Source: Verrucomicrobiota bacterium (GTDB taxonomy: Bacteria > Verrucomicrobiota > Verrucomicrobiia > Methylacidiphilales > Verrucolacustridaceae). Taken from it: a stretch of 24,505 nt of DNA. Every line of letters begins with the position of its first letter. The stretch's first letter is position 1. A program made the position numbers and the translations under genes. The notes beneath the pieces were generated by a model. It was not told the origin of the DNA. It saw only the letters and a list, made by a program, of their open reading frames with translations, and did not search any database. Below, one piece after another: positions 7,168 through 17,201 of the stretch. The stretch covers positions 1 to 24,505 of the forward strand of contig VHDM01000008.1 in the NCBI GenBank assembly GCA_016876055.1, in the 5' to 3' direction.

Positions 7168-7557
7168 ATGAAAAGTTCCTTGGCGATTCTGGCGTTTGGA
7201 TGGGCGCTCCTCAGCGGATTACTGGCGGAAGAAGCGGCCATTCCGGTCGTCACCCCTGAGCAGGCGGCCCAGTACGAAGGGAAGGTCGTGACAGTCAAAG
7301 GCAAGGTGGATGGGCAACGGACGGCAGCTTCAGGCACCACCTTCCTGAATTTTGGAGGCCGGCACCCTAACCAGATTTTCAGTTGCCGGGCGTTTGGGGA
7401 AAAGTTCCCCGGGGGCGTGCCCGCCTGTGAGGGCAAAACTGTCGAGGTGACGGGCACAATCAAAATGTTCGATGGCAAGCCTTCCCTTGACCTTTCCGGC
7501 CCGGACAAACTCAAGGTTTTGGAATCGGAACCGGCGGTGCAAACGCCGGCCCCTTAA
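7168..7557 (+). CDS. Small exported OB-fold-like protein
   Basis: This 129-residue protein begins with a clear Sec signal peptide (MKSSLAILAFGWALLSGLLA, cleavage probably before EEA). The mature part looks like one OB-fold of the tRNA_anti-like kind. The strands are GKVVTVKGKVDGQ, SGTTFLNFGG, a middle strand around FSCRAFGEKF, and GKTVEVTGTIKMFDGKPSLDL. Such periplasmic OB-folds often bind small ligands or peptides rather than nucleic acid; the ligand here is unknown. Two cysteines (FSCR and PACEG) could form a disulfide after export. ATG 7168 was preferred over the in-frame upstream start at 7063 because it opens the signal peptide and avoids overlapping the previous gene. Confidence 0.75.
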   Translation: MKSSLAILAFGWALLSGLLAEEAAIPVVTPEQAAQYEGKVVTVKGKVDGQRTAASGTTFLNFGGRHPNQIFSCRAFGEKFPGGVPACEGKTVEVTGTIKMFDGKPSLDLSGPDKLKVLESEPAVQTPAP

Positions 7558-7613
7558 GGGTTCCTCCCGACATTTCCGGTTGCCTTGCGGGGCCGGGAAT
7601 CCTTAGGTTGGGC

Positions 7614-9443
7614 ATGATGGCCGCCGATACGGAAAGTGAGAAAGTAGACGCCCAAGGAGAGTCGGTCTCTGCAAGCCAAACTTCAGACCCTTTCCAGCCG
7701 GGCGCGGTGTGCCGGCACCGCAGTTGGGGAGTGGGTCAAATTGCCTCGCGGGATGAGGCCCTCGGCAGCCTGCGGATTGATTTTCGCTCCAAAAAAGGTC
7801 ATGCCATGGAATTGGAGTATGCCGTCCAAACTGTGAAAGTTTTGGCCGACGACCATTTTGAGGCGAAGATTTTTAAGAGCCCACAAACTGTCCAAGAGCA
7901 GGCTCGCAAAGAACCCGGGGAGTTGATCCGGCAGGCGGTGCAACAACTGGGCCGGGAAGCGACGGTCACGCGGTTGGAAGAAGCCTTGGTGCCCCATCTC
8001 TTGACGGCAGCGGAATGGAAAAAATTCTGGGAGGCGGCGAAACGGGCAATGCGCAGGGATCCCCGTTTCATCATCCCAACCAAGCGGACCGACCCGATCC
8101 AGTATTTGGAAGCCGCTCCGACATCCAAAGGGGGCGGCATGGAGGATCTGAAGGAGGCGGTGGGGGTCAAAAAGGTCATCGAAGTCCTGGAAAAAATCCA
8201 AAAAGCACAGGGAGTGGCCCAACGGCAGGCCCAAGCGGAGGAAATTTTCCGCTTGGTGGACGCAGCGGGCCAAAAGGTGCCGAAGAGCCAGCCCGGGCAG
8301 GTAGCCGAGCTGGCGTTGGCTCGCGCGGAGTTTGCCGGCGCCATCGGTCTGCCAGCCGAACCCGGAACCACTCTGCGGGGCCTTCTGCCCGCCGAGCCCA
8401 ACCGGCTGGCCCATGTGGTCGAGTCCCTTTCAGCCGGCAAGCAGCCCCGCTTTGTGGAAATGATGGCCGATTTGCTCGGGGAGCGTTGGACGGAGCTATT
8501 CAACGCCCTGTTGCCGCGGGCCTCGGGCCGGCTGATGGATGCGATCACCGCTAAATTCAAGAAAGCCGGCCGCGGCGCCGAGTTGGAAGGAGCGGTTGAC
8601 CGTTTGCTGCGGGAACGACAAGTGCACCCGGACACGGTGGTCTGGCTTTGCCGTAACCGTTCCAGCGATTTCCAAAAAATCGGAGGCCCCTTTCTGTTTT
8701 TGACCGCCCTCGCAGTGTTGGAGAAGGAGCAGCTGGCGGACCGTTGGCGGGCTTCCCGGCTGCACGATCTGTTGCTGGAGGACAAGGAGCTGATCCGGAA
8801 TTTGCTGGCGGCGTCGGCCCCCGAGGAGATGCGCGACATCACCCGGGCGGCCCTGGCTTCGACTGCGTTTGAGGAACTCGACAAGCGTTCGCTTATGGGA
8901 GCTTTGGTGAAACTGCATCCCCACATTGGCTCCATGGTGGCTGGTGAAAACAAGTCGGCTGCTACGGAATCGTTGGTGGTCAGCTGGGACAGCCTGGAAA
9001 GGCGGAAGAAGGAACTGGAGGAGATCGTCAACAAGAAGATCCCGGCCAACAGCAAGGAAATTGGGGTGGCCCGGTCCTACGGGGACTTGCGGGAAAACCA
9101 CGAATTCAAGGCGGCGAAAGAGATGCAGGCGGTGCTGATGCGGCGCAAGCTTGAGCTCGAGGGGATGATCGTGACCGCCCAAGGCACGGATTTCAGCGGA
9201 GTGAAGGGTGACGTGGCCGACATCGGCACGGTGGTGGAATACGAAGGGGAGGGGGGAGCCGCGAAAAGGGTGACCATTCTCGGGGCGTGGGACAGCGATC
9301 CGGAAAATGGGGTAATTTCCTACCAAACCGCCGTCGGCCAGGCGCTCCTCAAGAAAAAGCCGGGTGACACCGCGGAATTGCCGACGGAGGGAGGCGGGAA
9401 GTCGAAAGTACGTTTGGTTTCCGTCCGTCCCTATCGCCCCTAG
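7614..9443 (+). CDS. greA: GreA-type transcription elongation factor with long N-terminal extension
   Basis: Residues about 455-609 are a GreA/GreB module. The coiled coil (SLERRKKELEEIVNKKIP) has the tip ARSYGDLRENHEFKAAKE, with the Asp and Glu that reach the RNA polymerase active site to trigger cleavage of backtracked RNA. The FKBP-like domain follows (DVADIGTVVEYE...NGVISYQTAVGQALL). Residues 1-450 are an extension absent from E. coli GreA. It opens with a small beta domain (FQPGAVCRHRSWGVGQIASRD) somewhat like CarD/Tudor modules, followed by long helical segments. Extended GreA proteins are known to me from Chlamydia and relatives. ATG 7614 is preferred (TTAGG 7603-7607 upstream); TTG 7608 and ATG 7617 are alternatives. 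Enolase follows after 21 nt. Confidence 0.9.
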   Translation: MMAADTESEKVDAQGESVSASQTSDPFQPGAVCRHRSWGVGQIASRDEALGSLRIDFRSKKGHAMELEYAVQTVKVLADDHFEAKIFKSPQTVQEQARKEPGELIRQAVQQLGREATVTRLEEALVPHLLTAAEWKKFWEAAKRAMRRDPRFIIPTKRTDPIQYLEAAPTSKGGGMEDLKEAVGVKKVIEVLEKIQKAQGVAQRQAQAEEIFRLVDAAGQKVPKSQPGQVAELALARAEFAGAIGLPAEPGTTLRGLLPAEPNRLAHVVESLSAGKQPRFVEMMADLLGERWTELFNALLPRASGRLMDAITAKFKKAGRGAELEGAVDRLLRERQVHPDTVVWLCRNRSSDFQKIGGPFLFLTALAVLEKEQLADRWRASRLHDLLLEDKELIRNLLAASAPEEMRDITRAALASTAFEELDKRSLMGALVKLHPHIGSMVAGENKSAATESLVVSWDSLERRKKELEEIVNKKIPANSKEIGVARSYGDLRENHEFKAAKEMQAVLMRRKLELEGMIVTAQGTDFSGVKGDVADIGTVVEYEGEGGAAKRVTILGAWDSDPENGVISYQTAVGQALLKKKPGDTAELPTEGGGKSKVRLVSVRPYRP

Positions 9444-11135
<1,692 letters not shown>

Positions 11136-11139
<4 letters not shown>

Positions 11140-12131
11140 GCGAGGTGATGCGGGTGGCGGTGACCGGGGCGGCCGGCCAAATTGGCTACGCCATCCTTTT
11201 CCGAATCGCTTCGGGCGGGCTTTTTGGCCCGGCGCAAAGGGTTCGACTCCAGTTGCTGGAAGTTCCCGCTGCCGAGGCAGCCTTGGGCGGGGTGGTGATG
11301 GAAGTTCGGGACGCAGCCCACCCGCTCTTGGAGGATGTGGTGGCCACTGCCGATCCGCGCCAAGCCTTTGATCGGGCGGACTGGGTTTTCTGCATCGGCA
11401 GTATTCCTCGCAAGCCGGGCATGGAGAGAGCGGAATTGCTGGGGCTGAATGGGAAAATTTTTGTAGAGCAGGGCAAAGTGATCGCGGAGGTGGGTTCCGC
11501 CCGTGTCCGGGTGCTGGTGGTGGGGAACCCCTGCAACACGAACGCGTGGATTGCCAAGCAGTCGGGTTCCAAGCTGCCGGCGGATCGTTGGTTTGCGATG
11601 ACCCGCCTGGACGAAAACCGGGCGAAGGCCCGCTTGGCGGAGAAGGCGGGGGTATCGGTCGGTCAGGTGGATCGGTTGGCGGTGTGGGGGAACCATTCTC
11701 CCACGATGTATCCGGATTTCACAAATGCCCGGATCGGGGGAAAGCCGGCCACGGAGGTCATCCGGGACCGGGCTTGGCTGGAAGGGGATTTTCTCAAGTC
11801 GGTCCAGCAGCGTGGGGCGGAGGTTCTGAAGGCGCGGGGACTATCCAGTGCCGCCAGCGCCGCCCAGGCGGCTCTCGATACCGTGCGCACCCTGCACGAA
11901 GGCACGAAGGAGGGGGACTGGACGAGCGTGGCGGTAAGTTCGGATGGAAGTTACGGGGTGCCAAAAGGGTTGATGTGCTCCTTTCCTGTAAAGGCTTTGG
12001 GGAATGGGAAGTGGGAAATCGTGCAGGGGCTGAAGCTGGATGGGTTTGGCCAGAAGAAGCTGGCGGCCACCGTGGCGGAGTTGGAGGAGGAACGGGGGGC
12101 AGCCGCCCGAGCGGTCGGTTTGGCGGTTTGA
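11136..12131 (+). CDS. mdh: Malate dehydrogenase
   Basis: This enzyme oxidises malate to oxaloacetate with NAD in the TCA cycle. The dinucleotide-binding motif is VTGAAGQIGYAILFRIASG. The substrate-specificity loop IPRKPGMERAELL has the two Arg of malate dehydrogenases, and VVGNPCNTNAWIA, MTRLDENRAKARLA and the catalytic-His segment WGNHSPTMYPDF follow. These mark the subgroup related to cytosolic MDH (331 residues, normal length). ATG 11136 overlaps the stop of the FtsB-like gene (ATGA). An in-frame Met at residue 5 is a possible alternative start. Confidence 0.96.
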
Positions 12132-12205
12132 GTACTTAATCCGATTTCCGCTAAATTTCGTTCGGGCGGCGAAAGCGCACTTTTGTGCTATCGATACGTT
12201 AGTTT

Positions 12206-15200
12206 TTGCAGACATCAGAGCATGGGCGGGAGAACAAGGCACTTCTGGACACGGCCGGCCTGGAGCGGTTTGTACCCAGTGGAGTGACGGGAGGGGTGTG
12301 GTCGTTGGCCGGCCTGCCCGCCGGGGCCCAAGCCTTGGCCGCGGTGGTTTTATCCCGCCGCCCGTTGCCCGCCGGTTGGCTGGTGGTGGCGGAAAATATC
12401 CGGCAGCAGGAGGAGTTGGCCGCCGAAATTGAGGCATGGGGCGGAGAGGTGGCGGTGGTGCCGGAGGCCTTTCGGGGAACAGACAAAGTGAAGCCCGATC
12501 CCGATCTGGAGGCCGAATGGTTAGGGTCCTTGGCCCGACTTACCGAGCCTCACCCGCCGCGGCTGGTGGTGGTGACAGAAAAAGTTTTGGCAGAGAGCTT
12601 ACCTGCGCCGGCGTGGATGCGGAGTTGCCTGCGGAGGATTTCGGTCGGGGAGGAACTCGATCCGTTGCGGTGGGCCGAGGAACTGGTGGCGGCCGGCTAT
12701 CGAAACGTGGGTACGGTGAGCGAACGGGGCGAGTTTGCCCGGCGAGGAGGCATCGTGGACATCTTTTCCCGGCAGGCTTCTTTTCCCGTGCGGGTGGAAT
12801 GGGGGGGGAACCGGGTGGTTTCGGTTCGCGAGATTGATCTTCACGAACAGACTGGAATCGGAGAATTGCCGTCCGCCACTCTGTTGCTCGGCGCGGTCAT
12901 CGCCCACGATCCTCCCGCAACCTTGTCCGATTATCTTGGGCCGGGTTGGGGAAGATTGAGCGCCTTGGCGGACGGAGAGGAGCCGAGGCTGGAAAGTGCA
13001 GCGATCCGCCACGGTTTCATCGGGGAGCCGATCCGGGAGGCAGGCTTGGCCGAGGCGCGGCGGCGACGAGTGGGCGCGGAGATCCGCTCGTGGCTGGGGA
13101 GGGGCTGGAAGGTGACCGTGACCGGGGTCAACGAGGGGGAATCAGATCGTCTGCAGGAATGGCTTCCGGAGTGTGACCTGAGCCACGCGGAGGTTGGTCG
13201 GTTGGATTTCCGGATTTCCCAACTGGGGCAGGGGTTCGCTTGGCCAGACGGGAAATGGGTGGTGGTGACCGGGGCGGAGCTGCTTGGCCGGACAGATACG
13301 CGAAAGGGTTGGCGAAAAACCCAGGCGGGACTGGCGGCCGAGCGCTGGCGGCGGCCGGTCTTTGACCCGGGAGATCTCAAATTGGGTGATTACGCAGTGC
13401 ATCTGCAGCACGGAATCGGGATCTATGAGGGGCTGGGGGAGAAGCCGGGCGGTAAGGGCCAGTGTCTGCTTTTGAAATATGCCGATGGGGCCCGGCTCTA
13501 CGTGCCGGTCGAAGAGTCTTATTTGGTTTCGCGCTATGTCGGGGTCGGTCGAAAACGGCCGAGGCTGGATACCTTGGGGGGAGGTCGGTGGGAACGGGCC
13601 AAAGCCAAGGCAGAGAAGGCGGTGGAGGATTTTGCGGCGACCTTGTTGCGAACGGCGGCGGAGCGGGAGGCGATGCCCGGGATGGCGTATCCGGCGGACC
13701 ATGAGTGGCAGGGAAAGTTTGAGGCGGAATTTTCCCATGAACCTACGGCCGACCAGGCAAGGGCGATTGCCGAAACCAAGGCAGACATGGAGCGGTCGCG
13801 GCCGATGGACCGGCTGATCTGCGGGGACGTGGGCTATGGCAAAACCGAAGTGGCGATCCGGGCCTGTTTCAAGGCGGTGATGGCCGGCAAGCAGGTGGCC
13901 TTGCTCGTGCCGACGACGGTGTTGGCCCAGCAACACGCCCGCACCTTGCGGGAGCGGTTTGCGGACTGGCCGATTACGGTGGAGGAGTTAAGCCGATTTC
14001 GTTCCGCCGGGGAGCAGAACCAAATCGTGAAGGGGTTGGCGCAGGGGGGGGTGGACGTGGTGGTGGGCACGCACCGCCTGCTTTCCCCGGACGTGGAATT
14101 CAAGGACCTGGGCCTGGTGGTGATTGACGAGGAGCAGCGATTCGGGGTGAAGCAAAAAGAGCGTTACAAGGAACGGTTCAGGAGCGTGGATGTGCTGACG
14201 CTGTCCGCGACGCCGATCCCGCGCACACTGTATTTGGCGATGCTGGGGGCGCGGGATCTGAGCCAAATCGAGACCCCCCCACCCGGACGACATCCGATTG
14301 AGACGGTGGTGGCGGATTATGACGAGCGTTTGATCCGGGAGTGGATCCGGCGGGAATTGGAACGGGGCGGACAAGTCTACTATCTGCACAACCGGGTGGC
14401 AGCCCTGCCGATTTTGGCAAAAAAAGTGAAGGAGCTGGTGCCGGGGGCCAGGATGGAGATCGCCCATGGTCAGATGGGGGAAACGGAGCTGGAGGAGGCG
14501 ATGGGGAGGTTTGTCCGGGGTCGGGCGGACGTCTTGATGTGCACGACGATTGTGGAGAGCGGTCTGGATATCCCGAACGCCAACACGATTATCCTGGACC
14601 GGGCCGACCGCTTTGGGTTGGCGGACCTGTACCAGTTGCGCGGGCGGGTGGGGCGGGCGCAAAACCGCGCTTATGCGTTGCTGTTGGTGCCGAGGGAGCG
14701 GCGCCGGGGCGAAGCGGGAGAAAGGGTGGAAGCGCTGCAAATGCATGGGGGGTTGGGGGCGGGGTACCGGATTGCGATGCGGGATCTGGAGATCCGCGGG
14801 GCGGGAAATTTATTGGGAACCGAGCAGAGCGGCCACGTGGCGGTGATCGGCTTCGAGTTGTACTGCCGCCTGTTGCGGGCGGCGGTGAGCCGGATGAAAA
14901 AAGGGGAGTGGCGGCCCCCTCCGCCGGTGCAGCTGCGGTTGGATTTTCTGACGTTGCGGGCGGCCGAGGCGGGTGACGGGGTGGCGGGTGCCTACGTCCC
15001 CGCGGGATACATTCCTGAAGTGAGCCAGCGGATTGAGGCGTATCGGCAGGTGGCCGAGGCGGGGAAGTTTGAGGAACTGGCGGAGGTGGAAAAGGTCTGG
15101 CGGGACCGGTACGGGCCTTGGCCGGTGGAGGCGGGGCTGCTTTTGGGATACCACCGGGTCCGGGTGGCGGCGGGCATCACGGGCGTGACCCGGCTGGAAA

Positions 15201-15325
15201 CGGACGGGGATAAAATTCGAGCCTGGAAGGGGTTGGAGCTGGAAATGGTGGGGACGAAGCTGCCTCGTTTGACCGGCCAGACGGCTCCCGATAAGCTCCA
15301 GCAACTTGAAGGATGGCTGAGATGA
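12206..15325 (+). CDS. mfd: Transcription-repair coupling factor Mfd
   Basis: Mfd removes RNA polymerase stalled at lesions and recruits UvrA. The N-terminal third is a UvrB-like region, shorter than in E. coli (total 1039 versus about 1148 residues). The RNA-polymerase-interacting domain begins near DLKLGDYAVHLQHGIGIYEG. The RecG-like translocase carries Walker A GDVGYGKTEVAIRA (about residue 540), DEEQ in LVVIDEEQRFGVKQKE (about 640), SATPIPRTLYLAMLGARDLS and QLRGRVGRAQNRAYAL. A C-terminal D7-like region follows. The longest frame opens with TTG 12206 (no Shine-Dalgarno). An ATG at 12222 is out of frame, so the true start is uncertain. The 74-nt gap after mdh is AT-rich and may hold a promoter. 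The stop overlaps the surA-like start. Confidence 0.95.
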   Translation: MQTSEHGRENKALLDTAGLERFVPSGVTGGVWSLAGLPAGAQALAAVVLSRRPLPAGWLVVAENIRQQEELAAEIEAWGGEVAVVPEAFRGTDKVKPDPDLEAEWLGSLARLTEPHPPRLVVVTEKVLAESLPAPAWMRSCLRRISVGEELDPLRWAEELVAAGYRNVGTVSERGEFARRGGIVDIFSRQASFPVRVEWGGNRVVSVREIDLHEQTGIGELPSATLLLGAVIAHDPPATLSDYLGPGWGRLSALADGEEPRLESAAIRHGFIGEPIREAGLAEARRRRVGAEIRSWLGRGWKVTVTGVNEGESDRLQEWLPECDLSHAEVGRLDFRISQLGQGFAWPDGKWVVVTGAELLGRTDTRKGWRKTQAGLAAERWRRPVFDPGDLKLGDYAVHLQHGIGIYEGLGEKPGGKGQCLLLKYADGARLYVPVEESYLVSRYVGVGRKRPRLDTLGGGRWERAKAKAEKAVEDFAATLLRTAAEREAMPGMAYPADHEWQGKFEAEFSHEPTADQARAIAETKADMERSRPMDRLICGDVGYGKTEVAIRACFKAVMAGKQVALLVPTTVLAQQHARTLRERFADWPITVEELSRFRSAGEQNQIVKGLAQGGVDVVVGTHRLLSPDVEFKDLGLVVIDEEQRFGVKQKERYKERFRSVDVLTLSATPIPRTLYLAMLGARDLSQIETPPPGRHPIETVVADYDERLIREWIRRELERGGQVYYLHNRVAALPILAKKVKELVPGARMEIAHGQMGETELEEAMGRFVRGRADVLMCTTIVESGLDIPNANTIILDRADRFGLADLYQLRGRVGRAQNRAYALLLVPRERRRGEAGERVEALQMHGGLGAGYRIAMRDLEIRGAGNLLGTEQSGHVAVIGFELYCRLLRAAVSRMKKGEWRPPPPVQLRLDFLTLRAAEAGDGVAGAYVPAGYIPEVSQRIEAYRQVAEAGKFEELAEVEKVWRDRYGPWPVEAGLLLGYHRVRVAAGITGVTRLETDGDKIRAWKGLELEMVGTKLPRLTGQTAPDKLQQLEGWLR

Positions 15326-16329
15326 GAACCCTACCTGCCGGCGTGGCGCTCCTTCTTCTCCTGGCCTGGTCCGCCCCCCAGGCGGGGGCTGAAGCGGCGG
15401 CTCCTTCCATCAACAATGGGGTGGCGGCGGTGGTCAACAATGAGGCGATCACCCTGATTGAGGTCCTGCGACAGACTTCCATGGAGGAGGACGACCTGAA
15501 AGCGCAGATGCAGGCAGGCCGGATCACCGACGAAGAGCGCAAACAAAGAATCCGGCAAAGGCGCAAAACGGTCCTCGATTCCCTGATCGAGACTCAGTTG
15601 ATCCTGCAGGAGTACAAAACCAAGGGCTACAGCTTTCCCGACTACTTCTTTGACCGGGAGGAGCGACAGCGCATTCGCGACCAATTTGGCGGGGATCGGC
15701 AGGCGTTGGTTAAAACCCTGGAAGAACGGGGAGTTACCTACGCGGAGTGGCGCAAAACCGTGCGGGATACTTTTATCGTCCAGCAAATGCGGCTGATTAA
15801 TGCCAAACGATTCATCACCATCTCCCCGCACATGATCGAGGCCTATTATCAGGAGCACGTGCGCGACTTTCTGCAACCCGACCGCGTCAAATTGCGGATG
15901 ATTTATGTCGCACCCGGGAGCAGTCCCAACGCCGAGGCCACCGCTCGGGAGGCGCTGGGGGCTGTGGAACAAGGGGTGGATTTTTCGTCTCTGGCCCAAC
16001 GGTATTCGGATTACAACAAAACGGGGGGCGGCCTGTTTCAGGACAATAATGGTTGGGCGGAACGCGAGGCCTTGCGGACGGAATTGGCTGAAGTGGCCTT
16101 CAAGTTGAGGCCCGGTCAGTCCAGTGGGATTATCACCTTGCCCACGGCCGACGGACAGACCGCCTGTTACATCCTCCATGTCGAGGAGGTGAAAAAGGCC
16201 ACGGTAACCCCGCTGGCCAGCATTCGGGACGCCATCGAAAGCACCCTGGTGGCCAAGGAAAACGAAAAAGTCCAGCAGGAGTGGATCGATCGATTGCGGC
16301 GGGGTGCCTATATCGAAAGATTTTTGTGA
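15322..16329 (+). CDS. SurA-like periplasmic chaperone / peptidyl-prolyl isomerase
   Basis: This exported parvulin-type protein of 335 residues is likely to assist outer-membrane protein folding. It has a signal peptide (LPAGVALLLLLAWSAPQAGA), a SurA-N-like region (INNGVAAVVNNEAITLIEVL onward), a long charged helical part and a parvulin domain from about residue 180. The domain contains KLRMIYV, DFSSLAQRYSDYNKTGGGLF and AFKLRPGQSSGIITL. Only one parvulin domain is present, whereas E. coli SurA has two. I chose ATG 15322 because it overlaps the mfd stop (ATGA) and GAAGG (15308-15312) is at proper spacing. ATG 15313, in the same frame, sits directly on that GAAGG. Its stop overlaps the pdxA start. 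Confidence 0.88.
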   Translation: MRTLPAGVALLLLLAWSAPQAGAEAAAPSINNGVAAVVNNEAITLIEVLRQTSMEEDDLKAQMQAGRITDEERKQRIRQRRKTVLDSLIETQLILQEYKTKGYSFPDYFFDREERQRIRDQFGGDRQALVKTLEERGVTYAEWRKTVRDTFIVQQMRLINAKRFITISPHMIEAYYQEHVRDFLQPDRVKLRMIYVAPGSSPNAEATAREALGAVEQGVDFSSLAQRYSDYNKTGGGLFQDNNGWAEREALRTELAEVAFKLRPGQSSGIITLPTADGQTACYILHVEEVKKATVTPLASIRDAIESTLVAKENEKVQQEWIDRLRRGAYIERFL

Positions 16330-17201
16330 GTCGTCGCCCGGTGGTTGGTCTCACCCTCGGGGATCCTGCCGGGATTGGTCCGGAACTAGCCGCAAGGGTG
16401 GTGCGGCGGATGGGGCGGACGATCCCGCTGAAAGTGCTTGGGACCAAGCGGCGGGCACGGCCCGGCGTCCCGACCGTGGCGGGAGCCAGGCAGGCGCGGC
16501 ACGCGCTAGAGGAAAGTGTCCGTCTCTTGCAATCCGGTGAAATTCAAGCGGTGGTGAATGGACCGGTTTCCAAGGAATGGCTAGCGAAAGCCGGATTTCC
16601 TTTTCCGGGTCAGACGGAGTTCTATGCGCGCCGTTTTGGGAAAACCCGTGATGGGGTGACGATGTGTATGGTCGGGCCGCGACTGCGGGTGGCGCTGGCC
16701 TCCACCCATCTTTCCCTGAAACGGGCGTTGGCCGGGCTGAAAACCGCGGCGATTGTCCGGTCGGGCCTGCACCTGGCGGCGTTGTTGCAGGCCTTGGGGA
16801 TCCGGAAACCGAGGATCGCGGTTTGCGGTCTCAATCCGCATGGGGGGGAAGGCGGCCGGTTCGGAAAAGAGGAGTCAACGGTGGTGGCTCCCGCGATTCG
16901 GCGTTTGCGGAGCCGCCGGAGCCTGGTGGTGGCCGGTCCCGAACCCGCCGACACGGTGTTCCGGCGGGCCGCCGCCGGGGAATTTGACGGGGTGGTGGCT
17001 CTCTACCATGACCAGGGGCTGATTCCCGCCAAGCTACTGGATTTTGACCGAACGGTGAATGTGACGATGGGCCTGCCCGTGGTGCGGTGTTCTCCAGACC
17101 ACGGGACGGCTTTTGCGATTGCCGGCAAAGGGAAGGCCCGACCCGGCAGCATGATGGCGGCAGTGCGCTTGGCTGACCGACTGGTGAGGAGGCGGATGTG
17201 A
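16326..17201 (+). CDS. pdxA: 4-hydroxythreonine-4-phosphate dehydrogenase PdxA, short form
   Basis: PdxA oxidises 4-phosphohydroxy-L-threonine in the DXP-dependent pathway to pyridoxal phosphate. Typical motifs are VVGLTLGDPAGIGPELAARV, VVNGPVSKEWLAKAGFPFPG, VALASTHLSLKRAL, CGLNPHGGEGGRFGKEE, ALYHDQGLIPAKLL and SPDHGTAFAIAG. The three metal-binding His (THLS, NPHGG, PDHGT) are all present. The protein has only 291 residues against 329 in E. coli; the deficit lies between residues 25 and 55, where the substrate-domain loop is compressed. The usual GHTEF is GQTEF here. GTG 16326 overlaps the stop of the SurA-like gene (GTGA). An ATG at 16281 in the same frame would overlap it by 49 nt and add non-homologous residues. 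Confidence 0.92.
   Translation: MSRRPVVGLTLGDPAGIGPELAARVVRRMGRTIPLKVLGTKRRARPGVPTVAGARQARHALEESVRLLQSGEIQAVVNGPVSKEWLAKAGFPFPGQTEFYARRFGKTRDGVTMCMVGPRLRVALASTHLSLKRALAGLKTAAIVRSGLHLAALLQALGIRKPRIAVCGLNPHGGEGGRFGKEESTVVAPAIRRLRSRRSLVVAGPEPADTVFRRAAAGEFDGVVALYHDQGLIPAKLLDFDRTVNVTMGLPVVRCSPDHGTAFAIAGKGKARPGSMMAAVRLADRLVRRRM

Noticed and set aside
7799..9055. Minus-strand open frame (418 codons), Ser/Arg-rich
   Set aside because: Shadow of the GreA fusion; no homology-like segments and no plausible start signal.
12171..12191. Possible hairpin GCAC-TTTT-GTGC before mfd
   Set aside because: Only 4 bp pair and the next pair mismatches, too weak for a terminator or regulatory claim.
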